DNA from: Diploscapter coronatus
Lineage: Eukaryota > Nematoda > Chromadorea > Rhabditida > Rhabditidae
Direction of reading: 5' to 3'
Length of the DNA: 64,000 nucleotides
Assembly: GCA_964036155.1 (NCBI GenBank)
Contig: OZ038423.1
Span: 26,923,249-26,987,248, forward strand
Below are positions 22,421 through 34,702 of this stretch, piece by piece (positions within the stretch are counted from its first letter, which is position 1; each line of letters starts with the position of its first letter). The notes under the pieces were generated by a model. That model was not told where the DNA came from and made no database searches. It saw nothing but the letters and a program-made list of their open reading frames with translations. Position numbers and translations under genes: made by a program.

Positions 22421-25400
22421 TCAATGAGACCTCTGATAGCTGTACCTGGATCTCAGATATGGGTTATAGGGCGTCATGTCTCCCTTTTTCCACTCGTTCC
22501 AGAGTAACTGGGCCAGGAAAAGGTGGAAGGCGACTATGAGCACGATAATCAAAATCCACACCAACGTCGGAATTCCAGAAGAATCGGAGCCAGTTCTAAA
22601 TTTTTTAAATTTAGACTTTTAAATTTCAGCTAGTTAAATCTGATATGATGTTATCGAGGTTTCGAAAATTTCAAGTTGAAGTATGATTTTTTGAAGCATA
22701 TTTCAATGCTTTTTTCTAAATTTCATTTTTCAAAATCTTGCCTATGCATTTCCAGCACCGTATCGTCGTGGGCCGAGACCTGGTGAACTTCCGAGACATG
22801 GATTGCAGACCTGAAATTTAGTCATTTTTTCCTGTTTAAAAAAATGATAAATTTTGCATCTTATTCAAGTTATTGCTACAGCTTGAGATTTGATGGAATT
22901 TCCTTATGCTTCAAAAAATCTTGAATACTGATCAGCTTTTGACGTTTGCTTGAAACAGGACATATATCGAATTGTTCTATCGAAAAAATTAAATTTTTTC
23001 CCGAAAAATAATTCTTCAAAATGGTTCCCAAAAATAATAGTCTGCAGTGTTGAATTTCTAACCTCAGTTGTTCTAAATGTTTCTTGTTGGGGGAAATGTA
23101 GAGCAGACTAGTCAATGGCTTTGTGACCTGAATTTAAAAAAATCTAAAATGTACAAATTTTCTTCAAAATTGATTTTTATTTTTTCTTTTAATTTGAAAA
23201 TTTTCATAAATTAACCTTCATAGCGACATTCTGAGGCTGATGTTTCACCCCGATCGGAGGGTCCAAGCAACCCGCATCGCAAACGAACAGGTTCTCAGAG
23301 CCATTGACCTGAAATTTTTGGATTTTTAAAAAATTAAATAAGTTCAAAATTATGCGAAAAGGCATAGAAATAAGCTCGGATATGTCTTAGATCTCTGTAT
23401 GAAATACCTTAAAATAGATCCATGAAATATTCAAATAGTCTACATAAAATGGGCACTTTTGAAATGATACCCAATTCAAATTGCATGAACGATTTTCAAA
23501 CCGCATAAAAATGTTCCTCCTTCATCATTTCCAAAGCCAATATTCTTTACCCACCTCAAAATAGGGTCTATTTTCCTCGTCGATCAAGATTTTCACGTTC
23601 GCGTAGGCGTCTTTGGTGACGTAGATTGGTCCGAAAGCTAATGGACGGTGCAATTCCGAGGGGTCAAATGCAATTTCCAGATGATCATCTTGCATCGACG
23701 CTCCGGATAGGGACAGGACTAAAGCCTGAAAATTTAGAAATTATAAAATTTGATTGTTTTTTGTAAAATTAATAAAACTGCCTATCCTTCAAAAGTTTAG
23801 TCATTTTGCACGACATTTCATAAGAGAATCTGTATGCGAAAGGAGAATCGAGTTTTTAACTTTCAAAAAAAAAAAACCAACCTCTGAAACGCCCTCAGCG
23901 CCCTGTTCGAGTCGCTTCGCGCACCCTTTCTTCTCCAAAGTCAGCAGCCAGATTTCCGCTAAGCGTAACATTTTCTGCGGGGTTTCCCAGTTCTGAAAAT
24001 TCCAGTTTCTTTATCCTTTTTTTTTTTAAAAAAAAACTTATTTTTACCTGCCACAATCTAGAAGGGAAGAGAATAGTCGAATGGTCCTTGTAGCAAGATT
24101 CGCTAGTTGGAATTTCGTACTTCTGCAAATTAGATTTAATGCAAAAATAGCGATTTTTTCGACCTTAGAGCGCTGTAGAAGAAAATGAATTATTTTGCAA
24201 AAGAATTTATTAAGCAATTTTCTGAAGCCTGCCAGTTTTTTTTTTCAAATCTGGACAATTTTACGAGAAACTATCAAATATTTCCATCGAATGAACAACT
24301 TTTGAAAAATTCTTGCAACTTTAAAAAAAAATATATATATATATTTACTGACCTTATCAGTCTCAAAAGTGGGCGCCTTGACATTGGACAGAACGACGTA
24401 GCGAGTTGCGTTGATTCTGCTTGGACGGAGCACATTTGGGGCCTTTGATGGTGACAGGTAGAAATGGGGCTTGTTCAACTGAAAAATAAACTTCTTTATT
24501 CGATTTTCTCGAATTATATTTTCTCTGCCTCAATGTCTCATCCTCAAAATAAATTATGTAAAATTCTCAAGGAATCAAATGCTTCGTTCCAAATCTTATA
24601 AATCCCATCTTTGGAGCCTATTGATTTTTCAACAAGTGTTCACTTTTTCAAATTAATGCGATTCCTTCCTTCTCATAATTTTAGCTGAATCAACTTCAGA
24701 TGATCAAACTATGTTCGACAATCACGATTAAAATCAAACTTTGTTTCCCACCTTTCTCCAAGCTTCCTTATGTTCGTTGTCCAGGGTATTCGACGACGTT
24801 CCGTGAATTAGAGAATATTGGTCGATGATCGACTTATTCAAGGTAGGCGACTTCAGTAACTTTTGCTGTACGATGCAGGTAAATCTCAGAATCTCTTCTC
24901 GCTTGTGGAGTACGGTAAATCTGCCTGGAGCCGTTGAACAGATAATGCCTGAAAATTGAAACATTGGAATCTGAAATATCGGTTGCAATTTTTATGATAG
25001 TGGGTAAACGTTTTCAAGTCCAAAGGAAACGTCTTTCTTTCAATTCCGGCTTTTCATACCTGTCGAAGTAGTGTAGAAATCTCTCGTGAAGACTTCCGCT
25101 TCACTGCCCGACTTATTTGATGTCCATCTATCCCTCGGTCGTTTCCTGTCGATATTCACGGTGATGGCGTTTCTGGTTGGATTCATAACGAGCATTTCCT
25201 CGATGAAGACGTCAGGTCTCGTTCTGTGGACGTACGAAGTCGTCGTCACGCACGTACAATCGTCGTCCTAAAATTCGATTTTCATTCGTTTATTTTTTCG
25301 ATTTTTTCATAAACTCAATTGAAAGTTTGTCAATTGATAAACGAATTGAAACGATAATTTCATTTTAAAATTCGGTCAAAGTCAAGAGAGTTGTTTGATA

Positions 25401-26497
25401 TTTTTCTTGAAAAACTCGTCCACTTTTTCCTTATTCATCGAGATTTTTCCCATCACTTTTCAAGGCTGTCTCAAATTTTCGGCAAAGGATGTTTCAATTT
25501 TGTAGATTGCTCAAGACGAATTAACTTGAAAGAAAACCTTTTATCAGATTCAAAATAAGTTCTTCAAGCTTTTAAGAAATCTCACCACCCTTTGCCTATT
25601 TATCAAAACCGTCGAGTTTTCAAGTGCCAGTTAACTCGTTCAAAATCCTATTTTCTCTTAATTTTCTTCAACTCACCACAATAGCGCACTTGATCCTTCT
25701 CCAGATGCCGTTGTCGAAGTGGGAGATGGTTTCCTCTGCGGGCGACACGGTTGAATCCTCGAACGAGACATCGACTTGTGCGTAAAAACCAGATTGGACG
25801 CTCAGGATTCGAGAGCCGTTTGACGATAACCTGGAAATATTTGTGCCATTTATTTTATTTCTAAGGAAAAAATAGAAGTGAGTCTGGATTGTGTTATTTG
25901 GAAAAAGTTTTTCTTTCTTATTATTATTTATAGAATAGTTCGAAGGTCATTTTTTTATTTTTCGAAACAATCACCAAATTTCCCCGAACATATCGACTCC
26001 AAAGTGACCGTTTCCAATGAATCTGACCGCATCCTCGCCAAGTGCTGCGTTGCCGTCCTGAAAATAATATACTAGTTTGTGAATACCCATGATCAATCCA
26101 ATTCTAGAACATATTGTTCAAATAAATGAAGAGTTCTTGAAACGTATCAAATTTTAAAACGTCTTTACATTTTTAATGAAACCCAAACTTTTTCTTCAAA
26201 AATTCAAAATAAAGACCTCGATATCCCGCTTCCAGGACCTGACCCGATCGTTGATGCATTGCTGAGCGCTCGAGACACTCGGCCCTCCCCCAGACGAGGC
26301 GAACCAGTAGACGATGAAAATGATGCAGCATGCGATGCCGAGCAGACGGCGTTTTGCCTCAAGTTATTTTTATCTTATTTTTTATTTTTAAAAATAAAAA
26401 AAACCTTGAGATTCCTGAGGACGTAATGAAGACGCTCTTCGAATTGAAGGCGCTCCGCCTGACGCTCAATTAGTTTTACCCAATGAGGCGACGTCAT
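22421..26497 (-). CDS. KIAA2013-like single-pass membrane protein (DUF2152 family)
   Basis: This belongs to a conserved animal family of unknown function. The first exon from 26497 starts MTSPHWVKLIERQAERL. The second gives a hydrophobic anchor, GIACCIIFIVYWFA, followed by a large lumenal or extracellular region. Recognisable family segments are RFIGNGHFGVD (about 26000), LTLEKKGC (about 23930), the VCDAGCLDPPIGV block (about 23260) and TKPLTSLLYIS (about 23100). A second hydrophobic stretch near the C-terminus contains AFHLFLAQLLWNEW (about 22500), and the protein ends YSYQRSH. Human KIAA2013 shows the same order, including the GCLDEP and FHLFL motifs, as I recall it. It is likely the first cistron of a cluster with mars-1 and ESF1, and it is divergent from vha-8. 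Confidence 0.82.
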
Positions 26498-27309
26498 TTT
26501 ACATCACATTTGACAAAAATCTTTAAAGAAAGTCATTTTTTCAGGTTGTGCAAAATTTCCGAGAACTGCCAAAGAAAGTACGAATCACGAAAATTATCGG
26601 AAAAAGATAATTTAGACAGCTGGTCAATTAAAAAAGAAAAAACTAGCTGGATAATCAAACATTTCGAAATCGATAAAGAAAGCATCAAGTGAACATACAA
26701 ATTTCAAGGACCAATCGATAAAATTAGATAATTAGGTAACTATCTACTCGATAATTGGCCAATTAGCTAGAAAGGTCGATGAAATCGACGACAGATACGG
26801 AAATTTGATTGACGGGCCAGGTCTTCGTGGTGGTGGATTTCAAGTGCTGGTTTGGCGTCATTTTACGCGTCAATTTTTCGGGTCTTGTAGCGAATGGCCT
26901 CCGGGGCTCGGTCATTGAACTTAACAGGGGCTCCTCGACAACTTCGGGAAAATCATTTGTTGCTTTCTGACCACGAATTTTCACCTCCGTCTCCGATTTT
27001 GTATTATTTTCCGGAGCCTTGTCTGCACCGCAATTTCAAAACTTTCGACCGATTCTCGCCGGTTTCAACCGATTTTTGACTTTACCAAAAACGAAAAATC
27101 AATCTGAGGAACCATTGATTTTTCGTTTTCTGAAATAGATAAAAGGCTCCAAGTTCTCATTTTTGTTCAGACTTTTCTAAGAATCTCAGAACTCTAGGCT
27201 TATTTTCATGGTTTTCCCCGCTTTATCTCCGAAAGTTTCAAAATTGATCGATTTCCCGTACTTTTTTCGAGCTTTCAACTTTAAGGGGTTATTTTTACAG
27301 ACATTAAAA
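26498..27309. promoter_or_regulatory. Shared upstream region of the KIAA2013-like gene and vha-8
   Basis: About 0.8 kb separates two divergently transcribed genes, so it probably holds both promoters. No convincing exon lies in it. A TTTTTACAG acceptor ends at 27300, nine bases before the vha-8 ATG, and is a likely trans-splice or 5'-UTR splice site. No specific factor site could be named from the sequence. Confidence 0.45.
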
Positions 27310-29033
27310 ATGGGTATCTCGGACACGGACGTTCAGAAGCAGCTCCGCCACATGATGGCCTTCATCGAGCAGGTCAAACATTCATTTTCTTTTAATTAGT
27401 TTTTATTCTAGAGAAATGTTTGATTTTTTGTTCAATTTTGTTTTCCAGGAGGCAAATGAAAAGGCGGAAGAGATCGACGCGAAGGCCGAGGAAGAATTCA
27501 ACATTGAGAAGGTACAAAATTTTTAAAATAGAACATCTTCGAGTTCTTTGTTTCATCTAAAATAACTATTCTGGTTTTTTGATAGACGAACTTTCCAGAC
27601 TTTTCATAATTTTAGCTTTTAAAAAATTAAAAGAATACAGAATTGTAAAAATTAAGGAGTGCTAAAATAAAAATTTTAAAAATTGCAGGGCCGCCTCGTG
27701 CAGCAGCAGCGCCAGAAGATAATGGAGTTCTACGAGAAGAAGGAGAAGCAGGTCGAATTGCAGAGGAAAATCCAGTCATCCAACTCGCTCAATGCAGGAA
27801 GGCTCACTTGTTTGAAGGTTTTTTTTTTTTTTTTAATATTTTTATTTCGATTTTGAACAATTCTATAAAGATATTTTTTTTAATTTAATTCAATTTCCAG
27901 GCCCGCGAAGACCACATCCGCCACGTGCTGGATGAGGCGCGCTCGAATTTGTCGCGAATTTCCGGCGATACGGCCAGATACCCCGCCATTCTCAAGGGAC
28001 TCATTATGCAGGTCTGATTTTTAAAATTTTGACTGTTTTCTTTAAAAATTTCACCTTCATTCTATTTTGTAGTTCATTATAGTTGCCATATTATTTTCTG
28101 AAAGATAACAAAAATAGGTAAGAAGAGTGAAAACTAATAAACTCCGTTCGCTTTCCTTCGAGTAGCGAGTTAAAACTGAGGAAAATAGAATGAAAACTTT
28201 AAAAAATTATTTTTGCTTAACTTCCACAATTCCAGGGTCTCCTGCAAATGCTGGAGAAGGAGGTGGTTCTGCGATGCCGTGAGAAGGATCTGAGTCTGGT
28301 ACAGCAGCTTTTGCCTGAGTGCCTCGATTCCCAATCCAAGGTTATTTCTGTTTTCTTAAATTTCACAATTTAAACATTTTTAAAGGCCTGTGTTAAAAAA
28401 TGTATACTTTCTAAAAAATAAATTTTGAATTGTCAGGAATGGGGCGACCGGACGAACGTGACGATCGACAAAAACAACTACCTGCCTTCGGAGTCCGCGG
28501 GTGGTGTCGAGCTCGCCGCGAAGGCTGGCAAAATCCGCGTCTCGTCGACTCTCGAAAGCCGATTGGATCTCATCTCGACTCAAGTAAGCAGCTTTTTTAA
28601 TTTTTTTTAAGAGATAACTATTTTTATTTCAAATCATCGTGGATTTTGAAATGGAGTCGTTTTTATGCCATTTTGAAACTAATATTATTCCTTTAAATTT
28701 TTGATTGATTAGAGATAATTCGGTACCACCTATCGTGAACGAATCAAATTAAAAGTTGATGATTCGTATTACGAGACTCTTAAAACATTCGAGTCTGATC
28801 AAAACGTTTTTACAAATTAATATACCAGATACCAGAAAAACATGAAGTTTCATTTGTGATTCCTTTTCGCATTGACTATTTTTTACCATAAATTCTGCCA
28901 ATCAAAGTTTACTTGAAAAGCGATCTTATAAATTTTAATCTTATTTTATCTTTAATTAATATCTTTCCAGATCATCCCGCAAATTCGTACCGCCCTATTC
29001 GGACCGAACCCCAACAGGAAATTCTTCGATTAG
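27310..29033 (+). CDS. vha-8: V-type proton ATPase subunit E
   Basis: Subunit E is part of the peripheral stalk that ties the V1 head to the membrane sector of the vacuolar proton pump. Seven exons, 27310-27372, 27449-27511, 27689-27817, 27901-28011, 28236-28340, 28437-28583 and 28971-29033, join in frame to 226 residues, the typical eukaryotic length. The N-terminal half is a long charged helix ([20 protein letters not shown], then [19 protein letters not shown]). The C-terminal globular part has [38 protein letters not shown] and [15 protein letters not shown]. The exon codons are GC-rich, consistent with high expression. A 3' UTR of about 600 bases ends near an AATAAA. Confidence 0.97.
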
Positions 29034-29647
29034 AGAACTCCATGACAGAAGTGTGCATTTGAAAATGCAAATTGTGCTTCATGCCCAAACTCTTCCGTCT
29101 TCCCAAAATCACTTATTATGCTACCGGAAAATTCTCATCTTGAAAAATAGCAAGTAAAAATTTAGAATTTTCTAATTCTACCCCACTTTATGCAAATTTT
29201 ACATGCTATTCCCTCAAGTTTCGAATTTTTCATCTATTCATTTTACACGCAAAGATTGACCTTTTCTCCGTTTTCTTTCAGCAAAATTTCCCCGATTTTT
29301 TTTCGATGAAGTCTTTTTTCTAATTCTGAGGCTTGTTTTAAAATATTGTATGATTTACCCTTTTCACCTCTCAAAAACGTAGTCGATTTGTTGAAAACTC
29401 GGGATTTGGTTATAAAAAGTTCACTTTTCAAAAGTAAATTTGAAACTTTTGAAAAAAAAAAGTATCAAACCCAGATTTTCGACGAATCTTTATGGACCCA
29501 TTCCAACACGATAAGAATTGTGATAGAGTCGATTTTTTATACAGAGTTTTAGTAGTGTGGTTAGTGAAAAAATTTCGAATTAACGCGATTTTTCATAAGC
29601 TTGAGTTGTGCCCATCTCCTTTTATGAAGATATAAATGTGTTTTTGA

Positions 29648-29653
29648 AATAAA
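29648..29653 (+). terminator. Candidate poly(A) signal of vha-8
   Basis: AATAAA lies about 615 bases past the vha-8 stop. An AATAAA on the opposite strand (29662-29667) overlaps the same spot, and another minus-strand hexamer lies at 29988-29993, closer to the IMP4 stop. The two converging transcripts therefore end close together or overlap. Confidence 0.55.
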
Positions 29654-30088
29654 ATGAGATTTTTATTTTTAAATTTCATTTTTATAACAAATAGAGCCTT
29701 GCAAAGTTAAATTAGGGAAATAGAAAGTCGAACTTAATTCCAACTTCTATTCCCTTTCAAAACTAACTTCGCGAAGTATGATATAACAAGAAAAAATCAA
29801 CAACGTAACTCCAACAACTGATGTTTTTTTAGGTGTTTGCCAGAATATTCTAGGGTTTCTAGAAAATAATCCATTTTTGAATATTTTAGAATTTTAGTAA
29901 TTTTCAGAGAAAACACAGCTCCTGAAATTTTCACATTTCATTTTTTTTTAATTAGTGGTTTTTCGGAAAATCACTTCTTTTATTATTTGAGACGTTCATT
30001 TCCTCCCGAAATGGGTGAATTTTTCAAATAATTTGTAGGAAAAAGTGGATTTTCGGAAAAGACTATTTAAAATAATTTTAAAACTTAC

Positions 30089-32652
30089 CTAAATTTCATC
30101 GTCGCTGTCCCCTTTCTTGGAAAGGTAATGCTTCTTCTTGGCTGTGTTGGTGTAGGAGCGCAGGACCCATTCGTCTTTGGCCGTCGAAATATTCTCCAGG
30201 GTGCCAAGTTTGATAGCATAGGCTGAAATTTTGAAAAAATTATTATTATTATTTAGATACTTGAATCATATCATTTTAAACAAAATTGAGAATTATTTTT
30301 GAATCTTTGAGACATTTCGACTTTGTGAATCTGTTGTTGAAGGTTTGAAGAAGAAGCTAACAGTATTTGAGGAATACTTGAATCCTTTTTTATTTCTACG
30401 AATTTGGCATCATTTAAAAGAAAAACGAAGATTTAGAGATATAATTTGATCGTTTTTTAAATTTAATTTCATTAGTTAGGTTAAACATTGAGGTAAAAAC
30501 GGATATAATTTGATGAAAATTTGAAACATATTTTAAAAATACGTAATTTTAAAATTAAAAGAAAAACTTACGACGCATTTCGAAGCGCGGTCCGATTTCA
30601 GTTAGCTCGATCTCACCGTGCTCGGCCTTCTGAGAAATAATAGGATCAGAACAAAAATATTAGTGTTTAGAAAAAGTAAGTATTCTGAAAAAATATGAAA
30701 ATTGTGACCTTGTGAACGTGATGCCTGAACGAGATGAAGTCGTTGTCGTTGTTGAAGGTGATAACCCGTTTTGAGGACTCTTTCGGCACGGGGAACAGAT
30801 GCTTGAGGATCGAGGTGAACTGAAATTATGAAAATCAATGAATTTGAAAAAAATCAGTTTCAGAAAATATTGAAATAAAATGAAATCCTCCTTCATTGAT
30901 AGATCGAATAAGTAATTGAAAAAAAAATATTACTTCAATAACACGTGCGATTCTTCTTTTCAATTTTCTACTAGATGTCGGCACCCCTATCGTTAGATTT
31001 AATTCAAACTATGCTTGTACGCGTAGTGCTTATGTGTCAAACATCTATTTTCGTTTTCCAAAAAATAACCTCTCCCCGATTTTAGGATGAAATATGTTAT
31101 TCTCCATTGAGGTCGCTCTATGTATGAGAGGAGAGAGGGTATGGGAAAAGAGAAAAGTTGCTCACTATTTTCTCTAGTCAATAATAATCTAGAATACTCA
31201 ACTAGCTGATACTTTTGACTCGGCTGTTCATGATTATTCATCGACTTTGAAAGGAGGGATCGCATGTGCAATAAGTTTCAAGAAATCAATAGACTACAAT
31301 AATCTTTTTCACGTGGATAATTGCACACTTTGATCATAAACATCTCTCAATAAGTTTCTCAAAGTTATGTTAAAACTGATACTCAAAATGAAAATTTGGT
31401 AGCAGAATCAAAGCAGAGAATAAAATACCCAATTTTACACTATCTGTTGACCCACCCTTTGTCCGAGTTTGGAGTCGAGGCTGAAGAAAATGAGGTGTGG
31501 GTATTGCTGCGAGACGGCCTCACGATCATCCACGTCGTGACGCATCACGACGTTTGTCAGGCTGGAAGAAAATTCTTGAAAACAAATCAAGAGGTTTCAA
31601 GGCCCATACTCTTGTTTTTCATTTAAAAATCTAAAGTATTTCTCCTTTTCAGGAAAAAGTATACGAAATAGTTGATGCTCTCAATATGAGTACTAACTTG
31701 AAATAAGCAGTCGGTCCGAAAGGCAAGTGGCAGACGACAAGCCCATCTGGGTTTCCTCTGGTTTCCGTCAGAAGGATCAGATCCGTCACCTATTTTTTAA
31801 AATTTTATTTTCTATTCATTTATCCTTCAATTTTTCTCAATCCTTATCAGAAAGTATTAAAACAGTTCAAAGATATCAATAAAATAGCTTCCTTGAAACA
31901 TCCAACTTTAGAAATAAAAAGGCTAACATCATTGGCTTTGCAGGCCTGCATCAACTGACGAATATCGTGATGGCCTCTGTTGAGACGTTGCGCGTTCGGG
32001 AAAACCAGACGCATTTCCTGAACATATATTATTTTCTAGAACAAGATATTTCAAGATTTATTCCAGGAAATAAGCAAAATGTCAAATTCAGATTTTTTCA
32101 AGATTCCAGAACGAAAACATTTCAGACACAGTTAATGTTGTAGGAGAAAAGTTAAGATATCGAAATTCTAGAAAATTTTGAAGAACTTCTAGATTTTTAC
32201 CTTAGCGAAAACCTTCAGCTTGCTACTCGGGTCCCGGCTCGTGGTGATCACGATTTTCGGGTCGTCGACACCTGCCCAGCGGTACTCGTCATCGACTTCG
32301 TTCACCTATAAATATTCATCGTTTCAAAAATTGGAGCATTTTTAAATCGCCCTTCTACAAATTTTCATACCTGCCCTCCCCATTCGGCTCCTTCAGCCAG
32401 CGACAGCGCTTCTTTTCGCAGATTCGTGTCGATTTTCCTGAGTTTATAACTTGTTAAAATAAGATATACAAATTTTCAAAGGGTTTTTTCCCTTTAAAAT
32501 TTTCCTAATTTTTAACAAGTCAAAAAAAAATACCGATTATTCTCGATGGCGTCCTTGACTTTCTCGCGTTTTTCTTCTATCGCCTTTTGTCTTTGTTCCA
32601 GACTTTTCCGGTAAATGTACTCCCTACGAAGTCGATTTTCGCGACGAATCAT
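30089..32652 (-). CDS. IMP4: U3 snoRNP protein IMP4 (Brix domain)
   Basis: IMP4 works with IMP3 and MPP10 on the U3 snoRNP to process 18S pre-rRNA in the nucleolus. From 32652 the protein begins [17 protein letters not shown], then has [20 protein letters not shown] and [17 protein letters not shown], the start of the Brix/sigma70-like fold. Later segments are [47 protein letters not shown] and ISFRHHVHK, and finally [20 protein letters not shown]. These match the human protein through its whole length. The C-terminus is short and acidic (KGDSDDEI). The ATG lies five bases past a GTTTTAG acceptor, and a minus-strand AATAAA sits about 95 bases upstream of that, as in SL2-type downstream operon genes. 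Confidence 0.95.
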
Positions 32653-32656
32653 TTTT

Positions 32657-32758
32657 CCTAAAACTTTTTTTTCAAAAATAAAAATAATAAATCAAGTATG
32701 CAAGTTTTCGAAACTTTTCTCCCAAAAATAGAAATACATTTAAAAAATAATCTTTATT
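32657..32758 (-). promoter_or_regulatory. Operon-type NDUFA12 poly(A) / IMP4 trans-splice interval
   Basis: On the minus strand an AATAAA (32758-32753) follows the NDUFA12 stop. About 95 bases later a GTTTTAG acceptor leads into the IMP4 leader at 32657. A spacing of around 100 bases between 3'-end formation and SL2 acceptance is the known nematode operon geometry. That SL2 is used here is inferred from the spacing only. Confidence 0.6.
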
Positions 32759-33001
32759 CTATCATCTACCGAAATCTTAATCAATTTCAATTATCTACAC
32801 AGCAAACTCGAATTATCGTAGTCATAGAAAATCGTATAAAAACCTGAAAATAGCCTGTTCAAGGAAAATTCACCCTAATGTTAAATTCCAGCTAGAATTT
32901 AGTACTGGAGGATATTTACCAAAAATGGATATTTTCATTTTTACAATTTTTCTTGGAGAATTTTAAAGAAAGTTCGAATTAGTCTGCTATTTTCTCGAAT
33001 T

Positions 33002-33963
33002 TTATTTTTTCGAGGGCGGAGTCCAGGCCTGAGTTTTGGCACGAGCCGTCGAGTAGGGAACGTACTTGTCCCCCCTGAAAATATTGCTTATTTCTTAAAA
33101 TGCTCTTTTTTCAATTTTCAGCATGAAAAATCATTGAAATCTATCAACATCATTTCCAACTTCTAAGATGAGTATTGAACATGAATAGCTTCTAACAAAA
33201 GAATTCTTTGAAATTCAATAATCTTTTGAAATCCATCATTTTTTGCTAATTTCCAAATTCGCCCTTACAGATTGATAGACAGGTTCTCGCGATGCTCGAG
33301 TTTCCAGGCCGGTTGGCTGGGCGGCTTCTTGGTTGGTGGGTCGTCCGTGATGTGGTGCAGCCAGCCGTGCCTAAAAATTCATCAATTATTCGGAAAACTC
33401 AAACTAAAAAAGTATCAGGTCCGGGAATAATTCATTCAAAGCAAATTCTGGGAAAATCGAAATAGCCATCCTTTGTAAGGAATGCTTACTTTCACTCAGA
33501 TGAATGATATAAAATACCAGAGTTAAAAGTCGAGCTTTTTAAACATTCGATTTTTCTTCCGAATTTGAAATTTAAGATTTTACGAACCATTCCGGTGGCA
33601 CCTGCGATGCATCGTAGTCGAGCCAGACCCTCTCCGGATACTCGACCCATCGATTCCTGGGCATATAGAAGGCGTTGTCCTCGTAGTACTTGTTGCCGAA
33701 CTGGTCCTCGCCCATGAGTGTGCCTACGCGAGTTTGATCCATCCTGAAATTAAAGAAATATTTTTCAAATTTTAAGTCTCTAAAAAATTAAAGACTATCA
33801 TCGTCGTGAAACTTTTATTTTTTCAACTTATTTGAAGGATGATTATTCAGCAAAAAACTCACAAATATCTCTTCTTGAGGGTGCTCTTGATGCCGCCCTG
33901 CTGCTTGATGATGTTACGCAGCTTGACCCACTTGTCCACGCCGATGAATTGTTTCCAAGACAT
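33002..33963 (-). CDS. NDUFA12: NADH dehydrogenase (complex I) subunit NDUFA12 / B17.2
   Basis: This accessory subunit of mitochondrial complex I acts in the inner membrane at the matrix side. Starting at 33963 the product reads MSWKQFIGVDKWVKLRNII, then RVGTLMGEDQFGNKYYEDN, the hallmark of the family, and RNRWVEYPERVWLDYDASQV with PPEWHGWLHHITDDPP. It ends TQAWTPPSKK. Its length of about 145 residues fits the family. The ATG is preceded directly by TTTTCAG, so the mRNA is probably trans-spliced. It lies between p47 and IMP4 in the same orientation. From memory, the p47 and NDUFA12 genes are also neighbours in C. elegans. Confidence 0.95.
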
Positions 33964-34702
33964 CTGAAAAAATCGATAATTTCAGAAATTGTAAAAAACA
34001 AAAATTTGTCGAAAATCCTCCTGTGCTTATCAACAAATAATTCATTGAAAAGTACAGGAGACCCTTTAAAAATTGATATTTTCTGAAAAATCCTGAAAAT
34101 CAATATTTAAAAAGTCAGATATCCAACTGTATAAACACAGTATTCTAAAAGATAAATTTTTTTAAAAAATCCCATAATTTATTCTTTTCGAGAAATAGCG
34201 AGCGCAACAATTTTATTTACCCCCCACACACACGTTTTCTTGCAGTGAAGAAAAAAATTGAAAAACAATCAAGAATCTCTTGATTTTTCAAGTTTCGATA
34301 AAAAGTCGCATAATAATTTGCGAAAAAATCCAGAAGACAATGAATTTTGCAATAGGAAATAATGCTTTTAGGCATCAAGGCGATACATCATTCACCGAAA
34401 ATTACAAGTATTTGGAAAAGGAAAAAAAAAACGATACTTGAAAGAAAAACAAACTGTTATTTAGTTTAGAATTCAATAAGTTATTTTCTAAAAAGACTTA
34501 GCAAAAGAAAATAGTTATTTTAAGTGTTGAAAATGGTAGCGCATTCGGCAAAAATTACAAATATTTTTTACCAAAGAAAAACGATGCTTTAGAATTCAAA
34601 GTTATCTTCGACAAAAAATTTTATCAGATAAGACGAAAATTAATTCCATGACCGGTACGTTTACCACTATTTTATGTTCTGGAATTTGACGATTTCAGGC
34701 AC

